Shown: positions 54,709-64,000 of the stretch, piece by piece
Position numbering within the stretch: the stretch's first letter is position 1
How the letters are laid out: the number at the start of each line of letters is the position of its first letter
DNA from: Streptomyces sp. NBC_00576
Lineage (GTDB): Bacteria > Actinomycetota > Actinomycetes > Streptomycetales > Streptomycetaceae
DNA: 64,000 nt
Assembly (NCBI RefSeq): GCF_036345175.1
Contig: NZ_CP107780.1
Location: 2,356,001 to 2,420,000, forward strand
Direction: 5' to 3'
Notes under the pieces: generated by a model
Database searches by the model: none
Seen by the model: only the letters and a program-made list of their open reading frames with translations
Told to the model about the DNA's origin: nothing
Position numbers and translations under genes: made by a program

Positions 54709-55710
54709 ATGGTGAACACGGCATATGACACGCCAGGACAGACCCCTGCCGCGAGCCCATGGTCCGCGGTGGGGGTATCCGCCTTCGACGAGCTGGTGTA
54801 CCAGTCGATCCTCCATCAGCCCGACGCGGGCGCGGCCGGCTGGGCCCTGCTGACCGGCGCGGATCCGGCCCGGATCCGCGAGTCCTGCAACCGGCTGCTC
54901 GCGCTCGGTCTGCTGCAACCGCCGGACTCCATGGGCGGGTTACGCGCTGTCGACCCGCGGGTGGCGATCCGCGCACTGATCCGGCGGCGCGAGACGGAGT
55001 CCGAACTGCTCACCGCCACCGCCGAGGAGATGGCGACCGCGTACGAGGCGGGGCTGCTGCGGGAGGAGCCGTCCCGGCTGGTCGAGGTGGTGTCCGGGGA
55101 GGGCGCCAACGCGGCCCGGCTGGAAGAGCTGTACGCGGGCGCCGAGCGCGAGGTGTGCGTCTTCGACACTCCCCCGTATCTGGCCCCGCGCACCCCACAG
55201 TTGGACCTCCAGTCCGATCTGCTCAGCCGAGGGATCGTGTACCGCACGGTGTACGCGGCGACCGCCCTGGAGGATCCGGACGTCCTCTTCCACGCCTGGA
55301 AGATGGTCGAACTCGGCGAGCAGGCCCGGGTGTTGCCCTCGGTGCCGGTCAAGTTGCTGGTGGTGGACGGCCGTCGGGCGATGCTTCCATTGACCTCGTC
55401 CGACGCGGGCGGCTACTGCGCGGCGGTCGTGCGGCACTCGGCGGTGACCGAGGCCCTGCAGAAGCTCTTCGACCTGGCCTGGCAGCAGGCGACACCGCTC
55501 GGCCAGGGGGCCGGTGACGGTGAACTCTCAGAGGGAGAGCGGACGTTGACCCGGCTGCTGGCGGCCGGAATGAAGGACGAGGCGGTGGCCCGCCATCTGG
55601 GGGTGAGCCTCAGGACCCTGCGACGACGGGTGAGTGAGCTGCAGGACCGGCTGGGCGCGGCGAGCCGGTTCCAGCTGGGGGTGCGGGCCGCACAGCGGGG
55701 CTGGGTGTAG
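54709..55710 (+). CDS. Transcriptional regulator with N-terminal winged helix and C-terminal LuxR helix-turn-helix
   Basis: A 333-residue regulator. The N-terminus (FDELVYQSILHQPDAGAAGWALLTGADPARIRESCNRLLALGLL) looks like a TrmB-type winged helix, the middle (about 140-250) like a sensor domain, and the C-terminus is a LuxR-type helix (LTRLLAAGMKDEAVARHLGVSLRTLRRRVSELQDRLGA). TAGCGT at 54695-54700 lies eight bases before the ATG, suggesting a short or absent leader. Such genes often follow S8 protease genes in streptomycetes; a role in controlling the protease is inference. Confidence 0.82.
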   Translation: MVNTAYDTPGQTPAASPWSAVGVSAFDELVYQSILHQPDAGAAGWALLTGADPARIRESCNRLLALGLLQPPDSMGGLRAVDPRVAIRALIRRRETESELLTATAEEMATAYEAGLLREEPSRLVEVVSGEGANAARLEELYAGAEREVCVFDTPPYLAPRTPQLDLQSDLLSRGIVYRTVYAATALEDPDVLFHAWKMVELGEQARVLPSVPVKLLVVDGRRAMLPLTSSDAGGYCAAVVRHSAVTEALQKLFDLAWQQATPLGQGAGDGELSEGERTLTRLLAAGMKDEAVARHLGVSLRTLRRRVSELQDRLGAASRFQLGVRAAQRGWV

Positions 55711-55727
55711 GGGTAGTACAGCGCGAA

Positions 55728-55762
55728 GGGCCGCACCCCCGCCTGAGCGGGGAGTGCGGCCC
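55728..55762. terminator. Bidirectional stem-loop between the LuxR-type gene and acnA
   Basis: GGGCCGCAC (55728-55736) pairs with GTGCGGCCC (55754-55762), with a further CCCCG/CGGGG stem inside. The element lies in the 83-base gap between convergent genes. Confidence 0.8.
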
Positions 55763-55793
55763 AACTGCCCTACCGAACTGCTTACTTGACCGC

Positions 55794-58511
<2,718 letters not shown>

Positions 58512-58578
58512 GACAGTCTCCTTCATTGATGTGCGCGTTCCACCGCATCCTGCCGCCACGACGACTTGGCCGATCCGC

Positions 58579-58608
58579 TAAGGTAAGGCTAAGTTAGGTA
58601 AGCCTTAG
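58579..58608 (-). promoter_or_regulatory. Iron-box-like sequence in the acnA promoter region
   Basis: TAAGGTAAGGCTAAGTTAG (58579-58597) matches the DmdR1/IdeR/DtxR box TTAGGTTAGGCTAACCTAA at 14 of 19 positions, and TTAGGTAAGCCTTAG (58594-58608) overlaps it as a second partial copy. The elements lie 70-100 bases upstream of acnA, where its promoter is expected. Confidence 0.55.
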
Positions 58609-58617
58609 TGGCAGAGA

Positions 58618-58635
58618 TATCTCGATGTCGAGATA
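58618..58635. promoter_or_regulatory. Near-perfect palindrome upstream of acnA
   Basis: TATCTCGATGTCGAGATA is symmetrical in all but the two central bases. It contains ATCTC-N6-GAGAT, the arrangement that also covers the -10 region of the HTH-MurA fusion gene 330 bases away. It lies directly upstream of the iron-box-like sequence. Confidence 0.6.
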
Positions 58636-58721
58636 ACTCTAGTACATGGGTGGCGGATGGTCATGCCCCGCCGCCATGTGATGTGGCCCATCACTACGCC
58701 GATCCGGGGTAACCGACCCCT

Positions 58722-58919
58722 ATGCCTCTCACCTTCCGCAAGAGCTTCCGGATACTCCCGGGAGTACGACTGAACATAAACAAGGGCTCCTGGTCGATCA
58801 CGACCGGCGGCAGCCACGGCCCCCGCCACACCCACAGCAGCACAGGACGCCGTACGACGTCGATGGATCTGCCCGGACCCTTCGGCTGGCGCCGCACCCG
58901 CTCCGGCAAGCGCCACTGA
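58722..58919 (+). CDS. DUF4236 domain small protein
   Basis: A 65-residue basic protein. The N-terminus MPLTFRKSFRILPGVRLNINKGSWSITTG matches the DUF4236 pattern (F-RKS/F-K, PG-RLN). The rest is rich in Arg, Ser and His. The family has no known function. It begins with ATG at 58722 in a gap between acnA and the HTH-MurA gene, in the direction of the latter. No ribosome site is clear. Confidence 0.75.
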   Translation: MPLTFRKSFRILPGVRLNINKGSWSITTGGSHGPRHTHSSTGRRTTSMDLPGPFGWRRTRSGKRH

Positions 58920-58955
58920 CGGTACGTCACCCGCACGGCCTCCCCAGAAGGCGCC

Positions 58956-58976
58956 ATCTCATATCTGAGATAGCCT
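58956..58976 (+). promoter_or_regulatory. Promoter -10 and palindromic operator of the HTH-MurA fusion gene
   Basis: TAGCCT (58971-58976) lies seven bases before the ATG at 58984, as in leaderless Streptomyces genes. ATCTC-ATATCT-GAGAT (58956-58971) is an inverted repeat running into that -10, a typical place for self-repression by the gene's own helix-turn-helix domain. Confidence 0.6.
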
Positions 58977-58983
58977 CAACCCC

Positions 58984-60513
58984 ATGGCAGACGACTACCT
59001 CGTACGTATCGGCAAGCTCATCCGTGACGCCAGGCAGCACCGGGGCTGGACACAGACGCAGCTTGCCGAAGCGCTCGGCACCAGCCAGAGCGCGGTCAAC
59101 CGTATCGAGCGCGGCAATCAGAACATCAGCCTTGAGATGATCGCTCGGATCGGTGAAGCCCTCGACAGCGAAATCGTCTCGCTGGGATACGCGGGTCCCA
59201 TGCACCTGCGCGTGGTCGGCGGCCGTCGGCTGTCCGGCGCCATCGACGTCAAGACCAGCAAGAACGCGTGTGTCGCGCTGCTGTGCGCCTCGCTCCTCAA
59301 CAAGGGGCGCACAGTGCTGCGCCGGGTCGCCCGCATCGAAGAGGTGTACCGCCTGCTGGAGGTGCTCAACTCGATCGGCGTACGGGCGCGGTGGATCAAC
59401 GACGGCGTCGACCTGGAGATCGTGCCGCCGGCCGAGCTGAACATGGCGGCCATCGACGCCGAGGCCGCCCGCCGGACCCGCTCGATCATCATGTTCCTCG
59501 GCCCGCTGCTGCACCGCATGGACGCCTTCAGGCTGCCGTACGCCGGTGGCTGTGACCTCGGCACCAGGACCATCGAGCCGCACATGATCGCGCTGCGCCG
59601 GTTCGGGCTCGACATCGCGGCGACGGAGGGGCTCTACCACGCCCGGGTCGACCGCTCCGTCTCCCCCGGCCGCCCGATCGTGCTGACCGAGCGCGGGGAC
59701 ACCGTCACCGAGAACGCGCTGCTCGCCGCCGCCCGGCACGACGGCGTGACCGTCATCCGCAACGCGTCCTCCAACTACATGGTCCAGGACCTGTGCTTCT
59801 TCCTGGAGGCCCTGGGCGTACGGATCGAGGGCGTCGGCACGACGACGCTCACCGTGCACGGCGTGCCGACGATCGACGTCGACGTGGACTACTCGCCCTC
59901 CGAGGACCCGGTCGAGGCGATGAGCCTGCTGGCGGCGGCGGTCGTCACCGAGTCCGAGCTGACCGTGCGCCGGGTGCCGATCGAGTTCCTGGAGATCGAG
60001 CTGGCGGTCCTGGAGGAGATGGGGCTCGATCACGACCGTACGCAGGAGTACTTCGCGGACAACGGCCGCACGCGGCTGGTCGACCTCACGGTCCGGCCCT
60101 CCAAGCTGGAGGCGCCGATCGACAAGATCCACCCGATGCCGTTCCCGGGCCTGAACATCGACAACGTGCCGTTCTTCGCGGCCATCGCGGCCTCCGCCCA
60201 GGGCAAGACCCTCATCCACGACTGGGTCTACGACAACCGCGCGATCTATCTGACCGACCTCAACCGCCTCGGCGGACGCCTCCAACTCCTCGACCCGCAC
60301 CGGGTGCTGGTCGAGGGCCCGACCCGCTGGCGAGCGGCCGAGATGATGTGCCCGCCCGCGCTGCGACCGGCGGTGGTGGTCCTGCTGGCGATGATGGCGG
60401 CGGAGGGTACGTCCGTGCTGCGGAACGTGTACGTCATCAACCGGGGGTACGAGGATCTGGCGGAGCGGCTCAACTCGGTGGGGGCGCAGATCGAGATCTT
60501 CCGGGACATCTGA
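58984..60513 (+). CDS. murA2: HTH-XRE/UDP-N-acetylglucosamine 1-carboxyvinyltransferase (MurA-like) fusion
   Basis: A 509-residue two-domain protein. Residues 1-65 are an XRE/Cro helix-turn-helix (IGKLIRDARQHRGWTQTQLAEALGTSQSAVNRIERGNQNIS). From about 75 the EPSP-synthase fold of MurA follows. The MurA catalytic Lys-Asn pair is Lys93-Asn94 (KTSKNAC) and the fosfomycin-target Cys is Cys190 in GGCDLGTRTIEPH; both are kept, so activity is plausible. MurA adds enolpyruvyl to UDP-GlcNAc at the start of peptidoglycan synthesis. The usual MurA has no DNA-binding domain, and streptomycetes have another murA, so a sensor-regulator role is possible. Probably leaderless. Confidence 0.88.
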   Translation: MADDYLVRIGKLIRDARQHRGWTQTQLAEALGTSQSAVNRIERGNQNISLEMIARIGEALDSEIVSLGYAGPMHLRVVGGRRLSGAIDVKTSKNACVALLCASLLNKGRTVLRRVARIEEVYRLLEVLNSIGVRARWINDGVDLEIVPPAELNMAAIDAEAARRTRSIIMFLGPLLHRMDAFRLPYAGGCDLGTRTIEPHMIALRRFGLDIAATEGLYHARVDRSVSPGRPIVLTERGDTVTENALLAAARHDGVTVIRNASSNYMVQDLCFFLEALGVRIEGVGTTTLTVHGVPTIDVDVDYSPSEDPVEAMSLLAAAVVTESELTVRRVPIEFLEIELAVLEEMGLDHDRTQEYFADNGRTRLVDLTVRPSKLEAPIDKIHPMPFPGLNIDNVPFFAAIAASAQGKTLIHDWVYDNRAIYLTDLNRLGGRLQLLDPHRVLVEGPTRWRAAEMMCPPALRPAVVVLLAMMAAEGTSVLRNVYVINRGYEDLAERLNSVGAQIEIFRDI

Positions 60514-60521
60514 TCGGCGGA

Positions 60522-60555
60522 GTGTCGTGCCCCTAGGAGATGAGGGGTACGACAC
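60522..60555 (+). terminator. Stem-loop terminator of the HTH-MurA gene
   Basis: GTGTCGTGCCCCT (60522-60534) pairs with AGGGGTACGACAC (60543-60555) at 12 of 13 positions, the remaining one being G-T. It begins nine bases after the stop codon. Confidence 0.8.
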
Positions 60556-61266
60556 TACTAAATGCCTGCTGACCTGCTGTTACACACTTGCGGGACGCTC
60601 CATTGATCATCGCTGTTTTTCATCACCTTGTGCAACGTGCGTGCAAGATGATCTTAAATTGGTGACGATGCATCAGAGATATCTGAGCGTCCGTCAGCCT
60701 TCACGGAGAGTGCTCGCCAAAGGGGCCTCGCAATGTCCGCACCGGCGGTGCCACTGGCGTTCCTGAGATTCGGAGTTCAGTCCTCGTAGGACTCCGTTAG
60801 GTTGCTCTGGCTCTTGGGTTCGGGCTGGTGGTGGATGTTCTGGGCAGGGGGCGGTGGCAGGTGGTGCAGGTGCCGGTCCAGCAGTTCAGCAGGTCCTGGA
60901 TGGTGTCGAGGATCTGGAAATCCCATGGGACGAGAGCCTGACCTTGGGGTTCGTGGCAGCCTGGATCACTGTCCCGATCCGCCCTGACCGCCGACCGTCG
61001 CCAGGATGTATCAAATCGATTCCTATGCCGCTTGAGGGGTACCATTCGACACTTGAGTGCTGCGGAAAACTCGCGCCTGGAGCAGCGGCTGACCGGCCTC
61101 TCCCCATCCAAAGGCGTCCGCGCTCCCTTTGCGCTTCCCTCGTCACCACCGGTGACAATCCAATCTCGGACAGCGACCCCAACTCCCTGCCTGCAGCCGG
61201 GTTGTCACCGTCAGACAATTCGAGCAGGGGCTCGGCGCTCTCGCTTCACTGACTCCTGACGCGACG
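60556..61266. other. Gene-poor, AT-richer stretch at the start of the degenerate region
   Basis: No supported gene. The first 200 bases are noticeably richer in A and T than the rest of the window and contain AGAGATATCTGA (60675-60686). Open frames here lack ribosome sites and coding bias. A short Cys-containing frame on the minus strand (LLNCWTGTCTTCHRP near 60870) could be the tail of a decayed gene but is unassigned. Confidence 0.5.
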
Positions 61267-61545
61267 CTCTTCAAGCTCACCGGCTCCAGTTGCTCGGGGA
61301 AGACGACACTCGCCTACGCCACCGTCGGCAGGCTTCGGCGGATCGTCGTGCAGGACTTCGATGAACTCGGTGTGCCAGAGGGCGCCGACCTGCACTGGCG
61401 CCATCACATGACGGAATGTGGGTGCGCCGCGGGCTGGAGTACCACAGGATGCCCAGCGCGGCGTCATCGGGCTGTTCAGGGGCGAGACCCTTCACCAGCA
61501 GCCGTTCCTTCACGCGACGTTGCTCGACACTTCGAAGCGTGAAGA
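61267..61545 (+). pseudogene. Broken P-loop NTPase/AAA-type ATPase gene
   Basis: LFKLTGSSCSGKTTLAYATVGRL is a clear Walker A P-loop, followed by IVVQDFDELGVPEGADLHWRH and HMTE in the same frame. The next part (WVRRGLEYH) continues in another frame after about 61412, and QDAQRGVIGLFRGE in yet another, so there are at least two frameshifts. No start codon or ribosome site is seen before the P-loop and the second half is missing. Similar AAA-family kinase-like proteins are common in streptomycetes. It is a remnant. Confidence 0.65.
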
Positions 61546-61650
61546 ACGGCCGCCCTACTCAAACCAAGATCAGCGGGTCGGGTGACCGGCCAAGGTTGAA
61601 CACCAAGCCGATCACCCGACGGGGAGCCGAGACGGCTCACGGGACGGCGG

Positions 61651-62130
61651 TCAGAACATCGACGACAGGCCGCTGGTGATCGAGGACACGAGCTCCTTGC
61701 CCTCCTCCGCGACCTACTTCACCGCGGGAGCCACCCTCTTGGCGACCGGGGTGATCCACCTGGACTGGCCGTAGGTGACCAGGCTCAGCGCGGTGCCGGC
61801 CGCGGACCACATGAACTCGCCGCTGGTGAAGCCGTATTCGATGCTGGTGAACAGGGTGCTCAGCGCGCCGGCTCCCATCGCGATGCCGCCGAAGATCGCC
61901 GCGGCCGGGACACCGACGACGGCGAACGGGGGAAAGACGAGGCTGGCGACCCCGAGGCCGGCGGAGATGAATCCCGCGCCGATGCTGACGTAGTTGAAGG
62001 CGTCGGCCCACCAGCCGCCGTCCGAGTACCACTCGTCGTTGTCGCCTCCGCTGCCGTTCTCGTTGACGTCGTCGTTGGTGCCGCTGTCGGCCGGATTGCT
62101 GCCGTTGTTCCGGTCCTCCACCACCGTCAC
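61651..62130 (-). pseudogene. C-terminal fragment of a large surface or RHS-like protein
   Basis: In one minus-strand frame the fragment reads from an Asn/Asp/Gly-rich linker (NNGSNPADSGTNDDVNENG) into WWADAFNYVSIGAGFISAGLGVASLVFPP, several hydrophobic glycine-rich helices, and TYGQSRWITPVAKRVAPAVK. There a TAG (61714-61716, where CAG would encode Gln) interrupts the frame, which continues VAEEGKELVSSITSG to TGA at 61651. It resembles the hydrophobic tail region of RHS/polymorphic-toxin-type proteins, but the family is uncertain. The upstream part is missing; at about 62130 an unrelated gene fragment begins on the other strand. Confidence 0.5.
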
Positions 62131-62656
62131 CGACGTCCTCGACGCCCCGCCCGAGCCGCCCGTGATCCAGTTCGAAAGCCACCTCCCGCAACCGTGCCTG
62201 CTCGCACCGGAGCAGGTCACCGAGTACCCCAACCCCATGGAACTGAGCAAGGAGCTGCAAGAGCAGCTGGGCGACATGAGCCGGTGGGAGACAGTCGGAT
62301 CCGCGTGGGACAGCGGTGACGCGATGACCCCGCAGGAGTTCTACTTCAGCAAGCTGTGCCACGCCCCCGGCTGGAAGACCGGCGGCTGGACCCGCTGGGG
62401 CCTCACCGACCCCATGCCCCGCCCCTGCCCCGAATGCGGCACCGAGGCGACCCCCCTCCTCACCATCGCGTGCGCGGAATGGGACTCCAGCAGCGAGAGC
62501 TGGACCCCCGAGGAGGAACGCACGTACCCGACTCCGCTCCTCCTCGGCACCCCGCCCGCGAACTTCACCCTGATCGACATCGCCAGCGGCTACGACCTGC
62601 AACTCCACGTCTGCCCGGCATCCCCGGACCATCCACACATCGAACTGGTCCAGTGA
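62129..62656 (+). pseudogene. Truncated Streptomyces hypothetical protein, C-terminal part
   Basis: The frame reads DVLDAPPEPPVIQFESHLPQP, then MSRWETVGSAWDSGDAMTPQEFYFSKLCHAPGWKTGGWTRWGLTDP, a CPECG pair and YDLQLHVCPASPDHPH to a TGA at 62654-62656. The sequence has real coding bias and resembles the C-termini of Streptomyces hypothetical proteins of about 400 residues. The N-terminal part is absent because the sequence changes to the antisense of another fragment upstream of 62130. An internal ATG at 62239 could still start a short protein. Function unknown. Confidence 0.55.
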
Positions 62657-62754
62657 GCGAGTCCGACTGCAACCAACCGCAGGCAGAGGAACTTTCGGGC
62701 GGGGTTGTGTGCACCCCTCGCGGGGCGCTGCGGTCCTCCCGGCCCGGGTCGGAG

Positions 62755-63097
62755 ACCCCAGTACGGTCACACGGGCCGCGGCGCACCGTGGACAGGCTGG
62801 GCACCGGCACCAGCCCGTGCCGCCCAGCTCGTGGACGATCCGGCGAGCGCCCCGGCGTGGGTAGGAGCGGCGTAGTTCGCAGACCAGGGCCTCGATCGAC
62901 CGACCTCGGCGGGCACCTGATGCGCAGCGAAGTACGGTCGGCACGACCTGGCCACCAGCGCCTCCAGCCCGCCGGCGTGGTACCGCTCGCTCCAGGTGTA
63001 CGCCGGCTGCCGCGACGCACCGAACTGGCGGGCTACCCTGCGCGACCGGCGCCCCGTCCAGCACTTGGAGCACCGCGCGGTAGTGATGCTCAGCCAT
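62755..63097 (-). pseudogene. Remnant of an IS481-type transposase gene, frameshifted and truncated
   Basis: MAEHHYRAVLQVLDGAPV opens at 63097 in one frame; VARQFGASRQPAYTWSERYHAGGLEAL and RPYFAAHQVPAEV follow in a second; EALVCELRRSYPRRGARRIVHELG returns to the first. Together they form the N-terminal helix-turn-helix of IS481-like transposases. The DDE domain is missing beyond about 62755. At least two frameshifts make it inactive. Confidence 0.7.
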
Positions 63098-63284
63098 CCG
63101 TCGTCGATCGTCCGGCGGCTCCGGCTCACGCGCTTCCGCCGTGGAAAGACCAACGAGTCACGGCCGTCCAGGATGTGCCGGCCCCATCCGGTCCGCCGTG
63201 TTGCCCAGCGTGGCGGCCATCCGAGAACCGGCCGGGTCGGCCAGGGCCGGCGCGATGCGGACGCGCCGGCTGGCTGAGGAAGAT

Positions 63285-63607
63285 CCTGCAGATGGCGCTC
63301 GTAGAGATCGTGCGCCCGAACTGCGGTGGGCGCCGCTCGGGGCGGCTCTCGGTCGCCGGGCTGATCGCGTTGCGGCCCGGCTCACGCACCCGTCTGAGCA
63401 CCGCCTACACACCCACCCTGCGGGCAAGGTCAAGCGTCGCAGCATGGCGAGCGCGACTTCATCGCGCTGATCGACGGTGTCCACCGGCTGGTCAAGGCGC
63501 AGCTCGTGCTGGTGTGGGACCGGCTGAACACCGATGTCTCCTACGCCAGGCGCGAGTTGATCGCCGAACGCGAGTGGCTGACGGTGTTTCCGAGCAGCCG
63601 CTGTTGA
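63285..63607 (+). pseudogene. Remnant of an IS630-type transposase gene
   Basis: GRRSGRLSVAGLIALRPGSRTRLSTAY and, after a frameshift near 63440, RDFIALIDGVHRLVKAQLVLVWDRLNTDVSYARREL plus REWLTVF resemble the DDE domain of IS630-family transposases (the Asp of VLVWD is a catalytic position). Both the N-terminal part and the C-terminal PAYAPELNPVE segment are lost; a TGA stops the frame at 63605. It ends 37 bases before the 3' end of the 2-oxoglutarate dehydrogenase gene. Confidence 0.7.
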
Positions 63608-63644
63608 TGTCTCGGGCACCGGACGATGCGACCCGGCAACGCCA

Positions 63645-64000
63645 TCAGGGCATGAAGACCTCTTCGATGACGCGCTGCTGCTCCTGGCGGTGGCGCTTGG
63701 CAGAGCCCACCGCAGGGGAGGAGCTGTGCGGGCGGGAGATACGGCGCAGGCGCTCGCCGTGCGGGACGTCCGCGCCGACCGCGAGGTCCAGGTGGTCGAT
63801 CAGATTGAGGGCGATGAACGGCCAGGCGCCCTGGTTGGCCGGCTCCTCCTGGGTCCACAAGTACTTCTCGGCGTTCGGGTACTTGTTGACCTCCGCCTGG
63901 ACCTCGGCGCCGGGCAGCGGGTACAGGCGCTCGATGCGGATGATCGCCGTGTCCGTGATCCCGCGCCTGGTGCGCTCGGCCTCCAGGTCGTAGTAGACCT
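63645..64000 (-). CDS. kgd: 2-oxoglutarate dehydrogenase E1 / 2-oxoglutarate decarboxylase, C-terminal part (5' end outside window)
   Basis: The minus-strand frame is open from the right edge to TGA at 63645-63647 and gives the last 117 residues: VYYDLEAERTRRGITDTAI, IRIERLYPLPGAEVQAEV, WTQEEPANQGAWPFIALNL and RISRPHSSSPAVGSAKRH. These are the C-terminal signatures of the OdhA/Kgd/SucA thiamine-dependent enzyme of the TCA cycle. In actinobacteria the protein is about 1270 residues. In S. coelicolor this gene (SCO5281, from memory) is far from aconitase. Confidence 0.9.
   Translation of the reverse strand, partial: VYYDLEAERTRRGITDTAIIRIERLYPLPGAEVQAEVNKYPNAEKYLWTQEEPANQGAWPFIALNLIDHLDLAVGADVPHGERLRRISRPHSSSPAVGSAKRHRQEQQRVIEEVFMP

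Noticed and set aside
58611..58640. Palindrome upstream of aconitase considered as a transcription terminator
   Set aside because: It lies upstream of both diverging genes and is AT-richer than the terminators in this window, so an operator is more likely.
60797..61111. Minus-strand frame of about 104 codons with CWTGTCTTCHR
   Set aside because: Cys pairs hint at a decayed zinc-binding tail, but there is no start site, no match I can name and poor coding bias.

Overview
The window is chromosomal DNA of a Streptomyces. It is very GC-rich with strong third-position G/C bias, genes are often leaderless or GTG-started, and it carries whiI (a sporulation regulator), a Rok7B7-type regulator beside xylFGH, ngcEFG, secreted GH92 enzymes and a secreted LPMO. 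From memory, the gene order from aconitase/MurA (right) to hemE and the DUF692 gene (left) follows the conserved S. coelicolor SCO5998-SCO6045 block, with insertions and one apparent rearrangement at the right edge.

Left part (1-15.1 kb): the 3' end of a DUF692/MNIO oxidase gene, a DUF4142 exported protein, a TIGR04222 membrane protein, a secreted TAP-type aminopeptidase, then haem genes. cgoX-hemQ are four bases apart; hemE lies 4 kb away. Between them are a DUF4349 lipoprotein, a CoA-disulfide-reductase-like flavoprotein, a small conserved protein and a rhomboid protease. DUF3000, whiI (with a WhiG-type promoter) and an RNase D follow.

Catabolic cassettes (15.1-31 kb): a CUT1 sugar ABC transporter diverges from a GH2 beta-mannosidase and its LacI-type regulator, with a candidate operator between them. 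fadA-fadB form an overlapping beta-oxidation operon with a perfect palindrome at the presumed transcription start. Then come a beta-propeller-like protein, a NYN/PIN-like protein, an amino-acid permease and dxs.

Sugar and polymer region (31-55.8 kb): an intact IS5-family element sits exactly at the stop codon of xylH; xylGF, rok7B7 and ngcGFE follow on the minus strand, with an IS200/IS605-like relic between ngcF and ngcE. Two large secreted GH92 alpha-mannosidases face each other and share the palindrome GACAACGTTGTC upstream. A cellulose-type LPMO (AA10-CBM2) has a perfect CebR box. A frameshifted OmpR-type response regulator, an S8 protease and a LuxR-type regulator complete the region.

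Right part (55.8-64 kb): aconitase with iron-box-like sequence and a palindrome (ATCTC-N6-GAGAT) that recurs over the -10 of the next large gene, an HTH-XRE/MurA fusion. After 60.5 kb the sequence is degenerate: a broken P-loop gene, a fragment of a large surface protein, a truncated Cys-containing protein, remnants of IS481- and IS630-type transposases, and then the C-terminus of the 2-oxoglutarate dehydrogenase/decarboxylase gene. In S. coelicolor that gene lies far away, so this looks like a rearrangement breakpoint.

No rRNA, tRNA or CRISPR array was found.
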